Assembly (NCBI GenBank): GCA_016932955.1
Contig: JAFGBV010000214.1
Span: 1 to 9,991 of the forward strand
Source: Anaerolineales bacterium
GTDB lineage: Bacteria > Chloroflexota > Anaerolineae > Anaerolineales > UBA4823
DNA: 9,991 bases
Direction: 5' to 3'
The notes beneath the pieces are model-generated. The model was not told where the DNA came from and did not search any database. It was given only the letters and a program-made list of their open reading frames with translations. Positions 1 to 6,682 of this stretch are shown here, piece after piece; the first letter of the stretch is position 1, and every line of letters begins with the position of its first letter. The translations under genes and the position numbers were made by a program.

Positions 1-539
1 GCCAGCTCCTCCAGCGTCACATCGGTCAGAAAGTCGTTCTCGCTGCTGACCACAATGGCCAGAGCATCGGTGCCCACGCGGAACTCGATCGGCGTGCGAC
101 CAATCGCCGCACAGTTGGCCACCTCTTCATCCTTGATCCCGCGGCTGGCATTGGCAATATCGGTCTCACCTGTGGCGCAGAAGCGCTCGAAACCAGCACC
201 TGAACCAACCGAGGCAATGGTGATCTGGCCACCAAAGCCCTCGTCATTGAAGCGCTCAGCCATGGCCTCTGCCAGCGGGTACACCGTCGAACTGCCAGCA
301 ATGGTAATTTCGCCGCTGACAGCAGCCGGATCTACCTCGGGCAGAACCACCATATCCACCGCTGGCGCTTCGGTCGGCTCAACAACAGGCTCTTCTGTTG
401 GAGCCTGGGTGGGTTCCACGACCGGAGGCTCGGTGGGTTCGACAGCCGGGGCCTCAGTAGGCGTGGTGGATGCACAAGCACTCAGAATGAGTGTAGCGAT
501 GATCAGAACCGCAAACAAAACATTTGATTTGTGAAGCAT
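1..539 (-). CDS. pstS: PstS-like phosphate-binding lipoprotein, N-terminal part (runs off window)
   Basis: Extracytoplasmic solute-binding protein that would deliver phosphate to a PstCAB ABC transporter. Only the first 179 residues are in the window. Residues 1-22 form a lipoprotein signal ending in the lipobox LSAC, so Cys22 would be lipidated. Residues 24-70 are a low-complexity Pro/Glu/Val/Thr linker (EPTEPPVVEPTQAP type), usual in Chloroflexota lipoproteins. The PBP-like domain begins near residue 75, with GSSTVYPLAEAMAERF (82-97), the typical phosphate-contacting SSTV loop, and GSGAGFERFCATGETDIANA (112-131), both characteristic of PstS. The ATG at 539-537 follows a GGAGG at 551-547. 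A row of PhoP-like hexamers lies at 608-646, just upstream. The family is clear; exact ligand specificity is inferred from family and context. Confidence 0.88.
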   Translation of the reverse strand, partial: MLHKSNVLFAVLIIATLILSACASTTPTEAPAVEPTEPPVVEPTQAPTEEPVVEPTEAPAVDMVVLPEVDPAAVSGEITIAGSSTVYPLAEAMAERFNDEGFGGQITIASVGSGAGFERFCATGETDIANASRGIKDEEVANCAAIGRTPIEFRVGTDALAIVVSSENDFLTDVTLEEL

Positions 540-607
540 TTCTATTCCTCCAGTAAATTTTTCCAGACTAATTACACCTCAAGCATACTATGTGACTTTT
601 AACACGT

Positions 608-646
608 CGCGAATGCTAAGTTAATAAATTGTAAAGGATTGGTTAA
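608..646 (-). promoter_or_regulatory. Candidate Pho box and promoter upstream of pstS
   Basis: Read on the minus strand, hexamers lie exactly 11 bases apart: TTAACC (646-641), TTTACA (635-630), TTAACT (624-619) and a weak TTCGCG (613-608), each separated by five bases. This is the TT-A-CA direct-repeat format of the Bacillus PhoP box and the 11-bp period of PhoB boxes. The fourth hexamer sits 17 bases upstream of a possible -10, TAGTAT (590-585). The first hexamer overlaps the surE stop codon. Recognition by the regulator encoded at 3459-4166 is an inference. Confidence 0.7.
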
Positions 647-1449
647 CGAGTGGCGGCTGAAAGGGCGACAAGTATCGGCTGTTCTGTCAACTCCCAGGCT
701 TGAATTACCTGCATAGCCGAGTAATTAGTCAAGTCAAGCTGCAACGGCGTGATCGAGACAAAACCTTCCGACAGTGCACCTACATCAGTGCCCCGTTCTG
801 GAAAACCGGTCGGGGCGTCGCCGCCAATCCAGTAATAAGGGCGCCCGCGCGGGTCCACCCGCACATCCAGGCGGTCACGATAAACGCGCAGACCCTGGCG
901 GGTAACCTGGAAGCCTTTGATCTGCTCTTCAGGCAATAACGGGATATTGACATTAAGCAGGATATTTGTTGGCAGTCTGTGCTTGATGCTCTGCTCAATC
1001 ACGCGGCAGGCCAAACGGGCCGCCAGCTCGTAATCAGATACCTGTAGGCCATTGTCAATTGAGCCGAGCGATACTGCAATTCCCGGCACCCCCCAGATCA
1101 CGGCCTCCATGGCGGCGGTGACGGTACCCGAATAGGTCACATCATGGCCCAGGTTAGGCATGGGATTGATGCCCGAAACGACCAGGTCGATCTTTTCTTC
1201 AAAGAAACCAAGCAATGCCAGGGCTACACAATCCGAGGGGGCGCCATCGCTGGCCCAGGCAATCGAGTTATCGGCTAACCTGACTTCCTTGACCCGCAGG
1301 GGACGGTCAATCGTTTTTACATGGCCACTGCCTGACCAGTTCCGGTCAGGCGCCAGGATGCTGACTTTGCCCAGCGGACGGATGGCCTGCACAAGAGCTA
1401 GCAGACCAGGCGCCAAAACACCATCGTCGTTGGTTACCAGAATGTTCAT
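643..1449 (-). CDS. surE: 5'-nucleotidase SurE
   Basis: Metal-dependent nucleotidase that removes phosphate from nucleoside 5'/3'-monophosphates; some family members also cut short polyphosphate. The 268-residue length is normal for the family. The N-terminus MNILVTNDDG supplies the metal ligands Asp8 and Asp9. Ser39 and Asn95 (in VSGINP) fall at the positions known for metal ligation in SurE. The segment NLGHDVTYSGTVTAAMEA (99-116) is the SurE signature. The usual second Gly of the SGINxGxNLG motif is replaced (SGINPMPNLG). The ATG at 1449 overlaps the TGA of a 32-codon ORF (ATGA overlap), so translation is probably coupled. PhoP-like boxes lie upstream of that ORF and again between surE and pstS, placing it in a phosphate-scavenging context. 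Confidence 0.95.
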   Translation of the reverse strand: MNILVTNDDGVLAPGLLALVQAIRPLGKVSILAPDRNWSGSGHVKTIDRPLRVKEVRLADNSIAWASDGAPSDCVALALLGFFEEKIDLVVSGINPMPNLGHDVTYSGTVTAAMEAVIWGVPGIAVSLGSIDNGLQVSDYELAARLACRVIEQSIKHRLPTNILLNVNIPLLPEEQIKGFQVTRQGLRVYRDRLDVRVDPRGRPYYWIGGDAPTGFPERGTDVGALSEGFVSITPLQLDLTNYSAMQVIQAWELTEQPILVALSAATR

Positions 1450-1544
1450 CGATTTTTCCCCTGGCGTCGAATCTTTTGGTGAGTGTCGATGGCAACGGTT
1501 GCCATAAAAGCCATGAGAAATATAATCACAATGACGCTATTCAT
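1446..1544 (-). CDS. 32-residue single-helix membrane protein coupled to surE
   Basis: Short ORF starting at ATG 1544-1542 and ending at TGA 1448-1446, overlapping the surE start codon by four bases. AGGAG at 1558-1554 stands nine bases before the ATG. The product begins MNSVIVIIFLMAFMATVAID, one hydrophobic helix of about 18 residues, and ends in a basic tail (THQKIRRQGKNR), predicting a cytoplasmic C-terminus by the positive-inside rule. The PhoP-like hexamer row at 1592-1630 lies directly upstream, so this ORF would be the first gene of the surE unit. No family is recognised. It could be a real small membrane protein or a leader ORF that sets surE translation; the ribosome site, hydrophobic pattern and stop/start overlap favour actual translation. 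Confidence 0.6.
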   Translation of the reverse strand: MNSVIVIIFLMAFMATVAIDTHQKIRRQGKNR

Positions 1545-1565
1545 CTCTGTTTTCTCCTAAATCAC

Positions 1566-1630
1566 AGGATACCATGTTGGTTTTATGCCTGGTTTAAGAG
1601 CCTGTTATGATCCTGCAAAGGGATTGTTAA
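1566..1630 (-). promoter_or_regulatory. Candidate Pho box (four hexamers) and promoter of the small ORF/surE unit
   Basis: On the minus strand four hexamers stand in a strict 11-base register: TTAACA (1630-1625), TTTGCA (1619-1614), ATAACA (1608-1603) and TTAAAC (1597-1592), each with a five-base spacer. This is the best-ordered array in the window and fits the Bacillus PhoP-box format. A possible -10, TATCCT (1571-1566), lies 20 bases beyond the last hexamer, with the AGGAG ribosome site at 1558-1554. No convincing separate -35 is seen, as is common for activator-dependent promoters. Confidence 0.72.
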
Positions 1631-1640
1631 GGGCTGGTAA

Positions 1641-1676
1641 ACAAAAATCCCCGGACAGTGAATTTAGCCAGGGGAA
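1641..1676 (-). terminator. Rho-independent terminator after the histidine kinase gene
   Basis: On the minus strand TCCCC-T-GG (1675-1668) pairs with CC-GGGGA (1654-1648) across a 13-base loop, with a one-base bulge. It is followed by TTTTTGTTT (1647 downward). It lies 25 bases past the kinase stop codon and just before the surE-unit Pho box, separating the two transcription units. Confidence 0.65.
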
Positions 1677-1700
1677 GATGAATCAATCAGCAATTGCGTC

Positions 1701-3455
1701 TCAGGCTAAGGGGATCGTGAAGAAGAAGGTGCTGCCCTGGCCAATGGCGCTCTCGGCCCAAATCTTCCCGCCATGGGCTTCCACCAAGTGGCGAGCAATT
1801 GCCAGCCCCAAGCCAGTCCCGCTGCTGGCGCGTGAGCGGTCTACTTTGTAGAAGCGCTCGAAGATGCGCGGCAGATCAGCCGGGGCAATGCCAATACCGC
1901 TATCGCACACACTGAAGAGGATCGCCTGACCCTGCCGGGTAGCGCTGACCTCTACCTGCCCTCCCTCGGGTGTGAATTTGATCGCATTGTGCAACAAGTT
2001 GACGATCACCTGCTGAACCCGCACCGCATCTGCAGATACCAGCGGCAGGTCGGCAGGACAGGAAATAGAGAGGGATAGATGTCCTCTTTCCGCCTGGAGG
2101 TAAAGACGCTCGTGAGCAGGAGAGACGATATCGATCGGGCGGGTGGGTTTTAGCACCAGAGGCACGCGCCCCGACTCGATACGCGATAGCTCCAAGAGTT
2201 CGGAAACCATCAGGCTGAGAGAATCAACCTCCATCTCGATCTGTCCCAAGAAGCGCTGGGCAGCAGGCGGGTCTTCCAGAGCGCCATCACGCAGGGTTTC
2301 GGTCAGCGCTTTGAGGGCAGCTAGAGGGGTGCGCAGCTCATGGGAAACGTTGCTGATAAAATCACGGCGGATCGTCTCGGTCTGGCGTTGACGGGTGAGA
2401 TCTTGAAAGAGCAGCAGGATGCTGCCAGGCAAAAGAGGTCCCAATGGCGTAGCGATGCCTGCCAGGTACAAGTTATTACGCCCCAAATCGAAACTCTCTG
2501 TCTGGCTCTCTCCGGTGGCATTGCAGCGCTGCCACATCTCAAATGGCTGGTGGTGGCGGGTCACTTCGACCAGCGGGCGCCCCAACACATCTTCTGGGGC
2601 AACGGAAAACATCTTCTCTGCTGCGGCATTGGAAAGCTGAACGCGCCCATCCTGATCGACAATCAAAACACCATCCGTCATCTTTTGTAAGACCGCTGAG
2701 AGCTTGGCGCGCTCAGCCTGGAGCGCATTGATCTGATCATGCAGCTTGACGGACATGGTGTTAAACGCACGGGCAAGCTGGCCAACCTCATCGGGGGCAG
2801 CGGGAATAGGGGAGCTGTTTATTTCGCCAGCGGTCATCTGCTGCACAGCCTGGGTCAGGCGGCGCACCGGGCGGGTGGTGCTGCCGGCGATCAGGGCTGC
2901 CAGCAGAATGGTGAGGGCAATCACCAGCAAGGTTGCCGTCATCAGGATGCGCTGGATATGCGCCACATTGGCCTCTATATCCTCCAGCGGCATCGACACC
3001 CGCGCGACGCCAAGCACCTGCCCATCTAGGCGGACAGGCACAGCAGTGTACATCATCTGGTAGCCAACGGTATGGCTGAAGCGGGTGCTGCTCCCCTGGC
3101 CAGAGGCAAGCGCGGCAACAATCTCGGGCCGATCGCTGTGGTTATCCATCTCGGCGCGGTTTTCGTGGGATTCACCCAGCACCACACCATCAAGCCTGAT
3201 AACGGTCACTCGCGCCCCAAGCAAGCTGGCCCAATGGCGAACAACGCTGTCCAGGTCAGAGTTCACAGCGCTATCTTGCAGCAGCGGAGCGATCATGTCG
3301 CTCACCATACGCGCCTCGACGGTCAGCTTGTTTTCCAGGTCATCCAAGTAGGTTTGGCGAACGAAATGAGAGATATACAGCCCCAGAACCAGTAAAGAGA
3401 AAAGGCTCAAAATTATGAAAGGAATGGTAATGCGCCAGCGGATGGAGTGAAACAC
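1701..3455 (-). CDS. phoR: PhoR-type membrane sensor histidine kinase
   Basis: Sensor kinase of a two-component pair, 584 residues. Order of parts: TM1 at about 9-30; an extracytoplasmic sensor region at about 33-168; TM2 at about 170-191; a HAMP linker to about 245 (TRPVRRLTQAVQQM, DEVGQLARAFN); a PAS domain at about 255-355 (DGVLIVDQDGRVQLSNAAAE); a HisKA dimerisation helix with phospho-acceptor His372 in VSHELRTPL; and a HATPase_c domain with N box (VNLLHNAIKF, Asn490), G1 DSGIGI (518-523) and G2 GTGLGL (546-551). The start is GTG at 3455, three bases after the regulator stop codon, with GAGGGA in the regulator's last codons as ribosome site. HAMP-PAS-HisKA layout and the adjacent pstS and Pho boxes support a PhoR role; the actual signal is inferred. 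Confidence 0.9.
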   Translation of the reverse strand: MFHSIRWRITIPFIILSLFSLLVLGLYISHFVRQTYLDDLENKLTVEARMVSDMIAPLLQDSAVNSDLDSVVRHWASLLGARVTVIRLDGVVLGESHENRAEMDNHSDRPEIVAALASGQGSSTRFSHTVGYQMMYTAVPVRLDGQVLGVARVSMPLEDIEANVAHIQRILMTATLLVIALTILLAALIAGSTTRPVRRLTQAVQQMTAGEINSSPIPAAPDEVGQLARAFNTMSVKLHDQINALQAERAKLSAVLQKMTDGVLIVDQDGRVQLSNAAAEKMFSVAPEDVLGRPLVEVTRHHQPFEMWQRCNATGESQTESFDLGRNNLYLAGIATPLGPLLPGSILLLFQDLTRQRQTETIRRDFISNVSHELRTPLAALKALTETLRDGALEDPPAAQRFLGQIEMEVDSLSLMVSELLELSRIESGRVPLVLKPTRPIDIVSPAHERLYLQAERGHLSLSISCPADLPLVSADAVRVQQVIVNLLHNAIKFTPEGGQVEVSATRQGQAILFSVCDSGIGIAPADLPRIFERFYKVDRSRASSGTGLGLAIARHLVEAHGGKIWAESAIGQGSTFFFTIPLA

Positions 3456-3458
3456 AGA

Positions 3459-4166
3459 CTATCCCTCAAATCGGTAGCCCGATCCGCGCACGGTGACAAT
3501 ACGCGCGGGATGGGCAGGATCAATTTCTATTTTTTCGCGCAGCCAGTGAACATGAACATCCACGGTGCGCGTTCCGCCGCTGAACTCCCAACCCCACACG
3601 CGGGCAAGGAGAAATTCGCGAGAAAGCGCCTGCCCGCGATGTTGTACCAGGAAGATGAGCAGTTCCAATTCCTGCGGCTTGAGCAAGAGGGGAACATCAT
3701 CCAGCCGCGCTTCGAGGCGGGTTAGATCGATCGCCAGGTTGCCAAATTGTAGAATCTCTTTCGGAGGTGTATCTTGAGAGGATGCACTCACTTCAGCACG
3801 GATCAGGCGTTCACGGCGCAAATGCGCCTTGACGCGCGCCAGCAGCTCGCGCATACTGAACGGCTTGGTAATATAATCGTCAGCGCCGATCTCCAGCCCA
3901 ATCACCCGGTCAATCTCGTCGTCGCGCGCGGTGAGCATCAGGATAGGGATGCTCATCTCCTGGCGCAAAATGCGGCATACCTCAATCCCATCCAGACCAG
4001 GCAGCATGAGGTCGAGCAGGATCAGGTCCGGGTGCAACCGCCGGGCAGCCTCTAGCGCCTCCAAGCCATCTGCGACTGCCTCAACAGTATATTCCTGGCG
4101 CGCCAGATTGTACGCCAGTGTTTCACGCAAGGCGGTCTCATCTTCAACAACCAAGATAGTGGGCAT
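3459..4166 (-). CDS. phoP: PhoB/PhoP-type response regulator (OmpR family)
   Basis: DNA-binding response regulator paired with the kinase that starts three bases downstream. Receiver domain: [10 protein letters not shown] start, phospho-acceptor Asp in [10 protein letters not shown] (residue 52 from this start), conserved Thr in LTARDD and Lys in [10 protein letters not shown] winged-helix effector domain occupies roughly the last 100 residues ([46 protein letters not shown]), typical of PhoB/OmpR proteins. An in-frame TTG at 4172 would add two residues. ATG at 4166 is chosen because a perfect TATAAT lies six bases before it and no ribosome site is visible, which suggests leaderless initiation at this ATG. 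PhoB versus another OmpR-family regulator cannot be settled by sequence alone; the context (pstS, surE, hexamer arrays) favours phosphate control. Confidence 0.9.
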   Translation of the reverse strand: MPTILVVEDETALRETLAYNLARQEYTVEAVADGLEALEAARRLHPDLILLDLMLPGLDGIEVCRILRQEMSIPILMLTARDDEIDRVIGLEIGADDYITKPFSMRELLARVKAHLRRERLIRAEVSASSQDTPPKEILQFGNLAIDLTRLEARLDDVPLLLKPQELELLIFLVQHRGQALSREFLLARVWGWEFSGGTRTVDVHVHWLREKIEIDPAHPARIVTVRGSGYRFEG

Positions 4167-4172
4167 TTTCAA

Positions 4173-4178
4173 ATTATA
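4173..4178 (-). promoter_or_regulatory. -10 box of the response-regulator promoter, leaderless arrangement
   Basis: Minus-strand TATAAT (4178-4173) is followed by TTGAAA and then ATG (4166). Transcription starting about seven bases after the -10 would begin on the A of the ATG. A weak TTACTT (4201-4196) lies 17 bases upstream as a possible -35. No Shine-Dalgarno sequence is seen. Confidence 0.55.
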
Positions 4179-4217
4179 GCATGCAGAAATAAAGCAAGTA
4201 AGGTGGCCCGGCTCACG

Positions 4218-4234
4218 TTAACAAAACCATTACA
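4218..4234 (+). promoter_or_regulatory. Candidate Pho box between the regulator and the serine hydrolase gene
   Basis: Plus-strand TTAACA (4218-4223), five bases, then ATTACA (4229-4234); a weak AAAGCA follows in the same 11-base register (4240-4245). The pair stands 40 bases upstream of the regulator's -10 on the other strand and could mediate autoregulation of the two-component genes. It could also act on the divergent gene at 4352. It is weaker than the other two arrays because only two hexamers are good, and it reads in the opposite direction to the regulator gene. Confidence 0.5.
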
Positions 4235-4351
4235 AAGGCAAAGCAATATCTATCTATGCGCCAATCAGCCAGGACCTCAAGAGGCAACCGCCTGTTGATG
4301 ATAGAATAGGTTCTGTCCACTATCAATCCCCTCGTCTGGAGAAGCGTTCAC

Positions 4352-5803
4352 ATGCTCAACAATATCCTACCCCGCACGAGCCCTGAAGCACAGGGCATTG
4401 CATCTTCGGTAATTACCGATTTCGTTGCCAGTGCTGAAACAACAATCGAGAATCTGCATAGTTTTATGCTTTTGCGCCACGGGGCTGTCGTCGCGGAAGC
4501 TTGGTGGCATCCCTATCGAGCAGAGGCACCTCATATGCTCTACTCACTGAGCAAGAGCTTCACTTCCACTGCGGTGGGTATGGCCGTGGCTGAAGGGCGG
4601 CTGAGCGTCAATGACCTGCTGCTCAAATTCTTCCCCGAAGACGCCCCCAAGAAGATCAGCAAGAACCTGGCGGCGATGAAGGTGCGCCACCTGCTATCGA
4701 TGTCCACCGGGCATGACCAGGATACTACCGAACGCACCATGTACAGCCGCAACCCGTTTAAGACTTTCTTATCGCTGCCTGTGGAGCATGACCCCGGCAC
4801 GCATTTTGTGTATAACAGCGGGGCAACTTATATGCTGGCTGCCATCGTGCAAAAGCTCAGCGGGCAAACGCTTATGGAATACCTCACACCGCGGTTATTT
4901 AAGCCGCTTGGCATCGAAAATGCCGCCTGGGAGAGCCATCCCAACGGAGTCAACTTCGGTGGGTGGGGGCTTAATATAAAAACCGAAGACATCGCGCGCT
5001 TTGGGCAGCTATACCTGCAAAAAGGGCAGTGGAACGGGCAGCAGCTTTTCCCAGCGGCATGGGTGGAGGAAGCCACTTCAAAGCAGGTTCAAAATGGACC
5101 AGACCCAAACCCCGATTGGGAGCAAGGGTATGGTTTCCAATTTTGGCGCTGCCAGCCGCGGGGTGTGTACCGCGGCGATGGCGCTTTCGGGCAGTTTTGC
5201 ATCGTGATGCCCGAGCAAGACGCTGTGCTGGCAATCACTGCGGGTGTGCCGGATATGCAAAGTGTGCTGAGCCTGGTTTGGGACAAGTTACTGCCAGCAA
5301 TGAGGCCTGCAGCTCAACCAGAAGATACTGCCGCCGCCAGTACACTATCAAAAGCCCTGAAGGGATTGGCGATCTCCCCACCGCACGGCACCGCCAGCTC
5401 AGCGTTGGGCGCGCAGCTCTCGGGCAAGACCTTCGCCTTCCAACCCAATGAGCTGAGATTGCACTCGCTCAGCTTCGATTTCGCAGCAAACAGGTTCACG
5501 TACCGTCTTCTCAGCGGTGGTCAGCGCCGCGGCAAGCATTCCCTGAAGTTCGGCAATGGGGGATGGGTTGAGGATGTGACCAGTTTGAGCATGCCCACAC
5601 CCAGCAAGGTTGCTGCAAGCGGGGTATGGACGGCAGAGAATACTTTTGTGCTGTCTCTTTGCCATTACGAAACGCCTTACATCCACACGTTCACCTGCAC
5701 ATTTGCAGAAGATCAGGTTACATTCCATTTTAAAGCCAATGTCAGCTTTGGTCCACTAGAGCTGCCGGTGATGGCAGGTAAACTGGTTGAAAATCCCCGT
5801 TAG
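4352..5803 (+). CDS. Serine hydrolase of the beta-lactamase (class C/PBP4*/esterase) family
   Basis: Serine hydrolase of the PF00144 fold, 483 residues. The catalytic SxxK is S65-L-S-K68 in LYSLSKSF; the second motif is Y154-N155-S156; GDGAFGQF (275-282) stands where the third (KTG/HxG-like) motif is expected. HLLSMSTGHDQD (113-124) is a family hallmark. The domain covers about 1-315; a C-terminal region of about 160 residues, with beta-rich look (360-483), has no assigned role. No signal peptide is seen, so the protein is probably cytoplasmic, unlike true beta-lactamases. Substrate cannot be told: esterase, amidase or D-peptidase are all possible. The ATG is preceded by GGAGAAG, and a -10-like TAGAAT lies at 4302-4307. 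It is divergent from the two-component genes and appears to be a single-gene unit. Confidence 0.9.
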   Translation: MLNNILPRTSPEAQGIASSVITDFVASAETTIENLHSFMLLRHGAVVAEAWWHPYRAEAPHMLYSLSKSFTSTAVGMAVAEGRLSVNDLLLKFFPEDAPKKISKNLAAMKVRHLLSMSTGHDQDTTERTMYSRNPFKTFLSLPVEHDPGTHFVYNSGATYMLAAIVQKLSGQTLMEYLTPRLFKPLGIENAAWESHPNGVNFGGWGLNIKTEDIARFGQLYLQKGQWNGQQLFPAAWVEEATSKQVQNGPDPNPDWEQGYGFQFWRCQPRGVYRGDGAFGQFCIVMPEQDAVLAITAGVPDMQSVLSLVWDKLLPAMRPAAQPEDTAAASTLSKALKGLAISPPHGTASSALGAQLSGKTFAFQPNELRLHSLSFDFAANRFTYRLLSGGQRRGKHSLKFGNGGWVEDVTSLSMPTPSKVAASGVWTAENTFVLSLCHYETPYIHTFTCTFAEDQVTFHFKANVSFGPLELPVMAGKLVENPR

Positions 5804-5933
5804 CCAAGGGCGGATGGATGAAAAATCGGCGCAGGAGGTTGGGATACGGCCTATTTGTCGGGCAGAAATCGTTGTATGTGATCTTACGACGGATATTGCT
5901 GCGTGAAAACCAGCATTGTCAGGTCGGAACATC

Positions 5934-5962
5934 AAATGTCGTGCAAATGTCGTCCATACGAC
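5934..5962 (+). repeat. Repeat cluster, candidate operator of the XRE regulator
   Basis: AAATGTCGT occurs twice with an 11-base period (5934-5942 and 5945-5953). The second copy also forms an inverted repeat, GTCGT-CCAT-ACGAC (5949-5962). The cluster ends two bases upstream of the candidate -35 of the regulator gene, where an operator would be expected. Binding by the regulator itself is an inference. Confidence 0.45.
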
Positions 5963-5963
5963 G

Positions 5964-5991
5964 TTGTGATTCTGGGGTTGGTTTCTATAAT
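5964..5991 (+). promoter_or_regulatory. Promoter of the XRE/DUF4870 regulator gene
   Basis: TTGTGA (5964-5969, four of six to the -35 consensus), a 16-base spacer, and a perfect TATAAT (5986-5991). A second TATAAT occurs at 5998-6003, so the start point is ambiguous. The ribosome site AAAGGAG (6007-6013) lies six bases before the ATG at 6020. Confidence 0.6.
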
Positions 5992-6019
5992 GAGGACTAT
6001 AATTTGAAAGGAGCAAAAT

Positions 6020-6613
6020 ATGAACCAACCCGATCTCGGCCTCAAAGTACTAGAACTGCGCCAGCAAAAAGGCCTAACGCAAGAACAACTGGCAGAACAA
6101 TGCGAAGTCAGCGCGCGCACCATCCAGCGCATCGAGGGTGGCGAAGTAGACCCACGCGCCTACACCCTGCAATGCCTGAGCAAAGCCCTCGAATTCGACT
6201 TTGGCACAGAAGGCGCTGCCAATGAGAATATCTGGCTCGCCATCTTGCACCTCAGCAGCATGCTCTGCATCGTTATCATCCCTTTGCTGTTGTGGTCATG
6301 GAAGAAAAACCAATCCTACAAGATCAATCAACAGGGCCGCCAGGTGCTCAACTTCCAGATCACTATGACGCTCAGCCTCTTCGCTGCGCTGTTCCTGCTC
6401 ATGGTCTTCCCCGTCGTGCTGGCAGTTATTGAAGAATCAACCGGCATGAGCGTCATCGAGGGGAATCCTGTCATCATGGCGCTGCTCATCTGCCTCCCTG
6501 CGCCGCTCTTCCTCATCGGTATCTTCTGCGCCTACCAGGGTGTGGTCAATGCCATGCGGGCGCTATCAGATAAACCAATTCGCTATGCACTGAGTATTCC
6601 TTTTGTAAAGTAA
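6020..6613 (+). CDS. XRE-family HTH regulator fused to a DUF4870-like membrane domain
   Basis: Membrane-anchored DNA-binding protein, 197 residues. Residues 7-60 are an XRE/Cro helix-turn-helix (LRQQKGLTQEQLAEQCEVS, then RTIQRIEGGEVDPR). Residues about 68-190 form a DUF4870-like domain with hydrophobic segments at about 72-93, 114-137 and 150-176, and the motif QQGRQVLNFQITM (104-116), matching the conserved region of that family. The function of DUF4870 is unknown. The fusion suggests transcriptional control tied to the membrane. It has a clear promoter, an AAAGGAG ribosome site and a repeat cluster upstream, so autoregulation is plausible. A membrane protein gene follows on the same strand after 69 bases that hold a strong hairpin. 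Confidence 0.85.
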   Translation: MNQPDLGLKVLELRQQKGLTQEQLAEQCEVSARTIQRIEGGEVDPRAYTLQCLSKALEFDFGTEGAANENIWLAILHLSSMLCIVIIPLLLWSWKKNQSYKINQQGRQVLNFQITMTLSLFAALFLLMVFPVVLAVIEESTGMSVIEGNPVIMALLICLPAPLFLIGIFCAYQGVVNAMRALSDKPIRYALSIPFVK

Positions 6614-6620
6614 ATGATCT

Positions 6621-6654
6621 GGGCAGCCGAGGTCACGAATGGTTTCGGCTGCCC
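6621..6654 (+). other. Strong intergenic hairpin
   Basis: GGGCAGCCGA (6621-6630) is perfectly complementary to TCGGCTGCCC (6645-6654) around a 14-base loop. It starts eight bases after the XRE gene stop and ends 28 bases before the next likely start. No T-run follows on either strand, so it is not a standard intrinsic terminator. It may stabilise the mRNA end or reduce read-through between the two genes. Confidence 0.6.
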
Positions 6655-6682
6655 GCAAACGGTCAAAATAAACGAGGCCTGG

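Noticed and set aside
55..534. Plus-strand ORF of 159 residues
   Set aside because: It is the antisense shadow of the PstS-like gene; its Gly/Ser/Thr-rich sequence comes from the Pro/Glu linker codons of the real gene.
2340..3395. Several plus-strand ORFs of 70-116 residues inside the kinase gene
   Set aside because: All are antisense to a well-supported histidine kinase and show no family features or ribosome sites.
5818..6225. Plus-strand ORF of 135 residues
   Set aside because: It overlaps the promoter and the HTH coding sequence of the XRE gene in another frame; the overlapping part is low-complexity Arg/Pro/Thr.
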